DNA from: Eubacteriales bacterium
Lineage (GTDB): Bacteria > Bacillota_A > Clostridia > Christensenellales > Aristaeellaceae
Assembly (NCBI GenBank): GCA_029974855.1
Contig: JARKQO010000595.1
Span: 1 to 6,166, forward strand
Length of the DNA: 6,166 bases
Direction of reading: 5' to 3'
Part shown: in pieces, positions 5,246 through 6,166 of the stretch
How positions within the stretch are numbered: position 1 is the stretch's first letter
Layout: the number at the start of each line of letters is the position of its first letter
Position numbers and translations under genes: made by a program
Notes under the pieces: model-generated
Databases searched by the model: none
What the model saw: only the letters and a program-made list of their open reading frames with translations
What the model was told of the DNA's origin: nothing

Positions 5246-6166
5246 GGGCTTCCTCCTTCCGCCTCAGGGGCAGGCAGACGGACACCCGGCTCCCCCGGCC
5301 CTCCGCGCTCCTGACGGTGATGCCGTATTGGCCGCCAAAGTGCAGGCGGAGGATGCTGTCCACATTGTAAAGCCCCAAATGCCCCCCCAGAATCCGCTTG
5401 TCGGGGCTGTTCAGCCTCTCCACCAGCTCCGGGGGCATGCCCCGGCCGTTATCGGAAACGGAAATTACCAAGGTGTCCTCTTGCTGTTCCGCCCAGAGCT
5501 TGATGTACCCGTCGCTTGCCTCGGCCACCCCGTGGAGGATGGCGTTTTCCACCAAGGGCTGCAATACCAGCTTGGGCACCAGGCAGCCCTGAAACTCCTC
5601 CGCCACGTCGATTTCGCAGGTGAAGCGGTCCTCAAAGCGGATGGACTGGATGCCGATGTAGCGCTCCACCAGCTCCAGCTCCGTTTCCAGCGTCACCATT
5701 TCCTCCTGGGAGATGCCGGCCCGAAGAAGGGTGGCCAGGTCGGTGGCCAAGGTGGCGATCCGGGGAATCCGGTGGGTTACCCCCAGCCATTTCATGGTGT
5801 CCAGGGTGTTGTACAGAAAATGGGGATTCAGCTGGGCTTGCATCATCCTCAGCTGGGTATCGTTCAGCTCCTTCTGGCGCTTTACGGAGCGGTCCAGGTT
5901 GGCCTGGTATTCCGCCACCATGCGGTTGAAGCTTTTGGATAGCCTGCCCAATTCGTCCTCCCGGTCCGTTTGCAGCTGAACGCTGAAATCCCCCCGCTCC
6001 ACCTCGCCCATGGCGTGGCTGAGGGCCTGCACCGGATGGGAGAGATGGCGGCTGAGCAGCCACGCGCCCCACAGGCACAGCACCAGGCACAGCGCTCCGA
6101 TGACGGCGCTGATGGCGTAAAAGGTGGCGATGAGGCCCCTGGTAAAGGTCTTGGGCTTTTGGAGGA
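5220..6166 (-). CDS. Sensor histidine kinase, LytS/YesM type (5' end beyond the window)
   Basis: This is the C-terminal 314 codons of a membrane kinase; the start and the extracellular sensor domain lie beyond the right edge. The visible part begins with the end of the outer region and a membrane helix (about 6135-6055), followed by a HAMP linker (to about 5910) and a short helical segment. Then comes the phospho-acceptor motif QLNPHFLYNTL, with the His codon at 5820-5822. The ATP-binding domain has the N-box LQPLVENAILHG (5529-5564), the G1 box DNGRGMP (5433-5453) and a G2-like GGHLGLYNV. This is the His_kinase/HATPase_c arrangement of the YesM family, which pairs with YesN-like regulators such as the one encoded next. 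An internal GTG at 6083 is not a plausible start, because the frame stays open upstream and the membrane helix begins before it. Confidence 0.95.
   Translation of the reverse strand, partial: LQKPKTFTRGLIATFYAISAVIGALCLVLCLWGAWLLSRHLSHPVQALSHAMGEVERGDFSVQLQTDREDELGRLSKSFNRMVAEYQANLDRSVKRQKELNDTQLRMMQAQLNPHFLYNTLDTMKWLGVTHRIPRIATLATDLATLLRAGISQEEMVTLETELELVERYIGIQSIRFEDRFTCEIDVAEEFQGCLVPKLVLQPLVENAILHGVAEASDGYIKLWAEQQEDTLVISVSDNGRGMPPELVERLNSPDKRILGGHLGLYNVDSILRLHFGGQYGITVRSAEGRGSRVSVCLPLRRKEEAHAEDIDRG
5252..5257 (-). promoter_or_regulatory. Ribosome binding site of the response regulator gene
   Basis: AGGAGG lies six bases before the ATG at 5245, within the last codons of the kinase gene. 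It supports this start and independent ribosome loading on the regulator despite the 26-base overlap. Confidence 0.85.

Noticed and set aside
5007..5942. Long + strand open frames at 5007-5942 and 4646-5314
   Set aside because: They are antisense shadows of the kinase and response regulator genes; the minus-strand proteins carry complete motif sets.

Overview
The window (about 60% GC) carries one coherent locus, all on the minus strand: a two-component regulatory pair followed by an ABC uptake transporter. Read in the direction of transcription, from right to left, the order is: LytS/YesM-type sensor histidine kinase (cut by the right edge), YesN-type response regulator with an AraC-like DNA-binding domain, extracellular solute-binding protein, a fused two-domain ABC permease, and an ABC ATPase (cut by the left edge). 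The YesM/YesN architecture, strong GGAGG-type ribosome binding sites and the protein style suggest a GC-rich member of the Clostridia, such as an Oscillospiraceae- or Christensenellales-like gut anaerobe. This is an inference from style; no marker gene is present.

Layout. 5220-6166: kinase, overlapping the regulator start by 26 nt. 4496-5245: response regulator. 4439-4475: intrinsic terminator that separates the regulator operon from the transporter operon. 4305-4438: control region with two direct repeats (a likely regulator binding site), a -35/-10 promoter and a palindrome in the leader. 2997-4304: binding protein. 2892-2996: intercistronic gap with a strong hairpin lacking a U-tract. 1065-2891: permease. 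1-1063: ATPase, starting one base after the permease stop. There is no gene-free stretch longer than 300 bases.

How it works together. The kinase probably senses an extracellular ligand and phosphorylates the response regulator at Asp55. The regulator then probably activates the transporter promoter through the 20-bp-spaced direct repeats. The binding protein, a single permease polypeptide carrying both membrane halves, and the ATPase form an importer of the Fe(III)/thiamine/polyamine/organophosphate-like superfamily. The substrate cannot be read from the sequence.

The most unusual features are: (1) an in-frame insertion of about 120 residues in the helical subdomain of the ATPase, between Q-loop and signature motif; (2) loss of the conserved EAA-loop glycine in both permease halves; (3) a binding protein with a normal signal peptide but no lipobox cysteine; (4) a clear direct-repeat operator next to its probable regulator gene.
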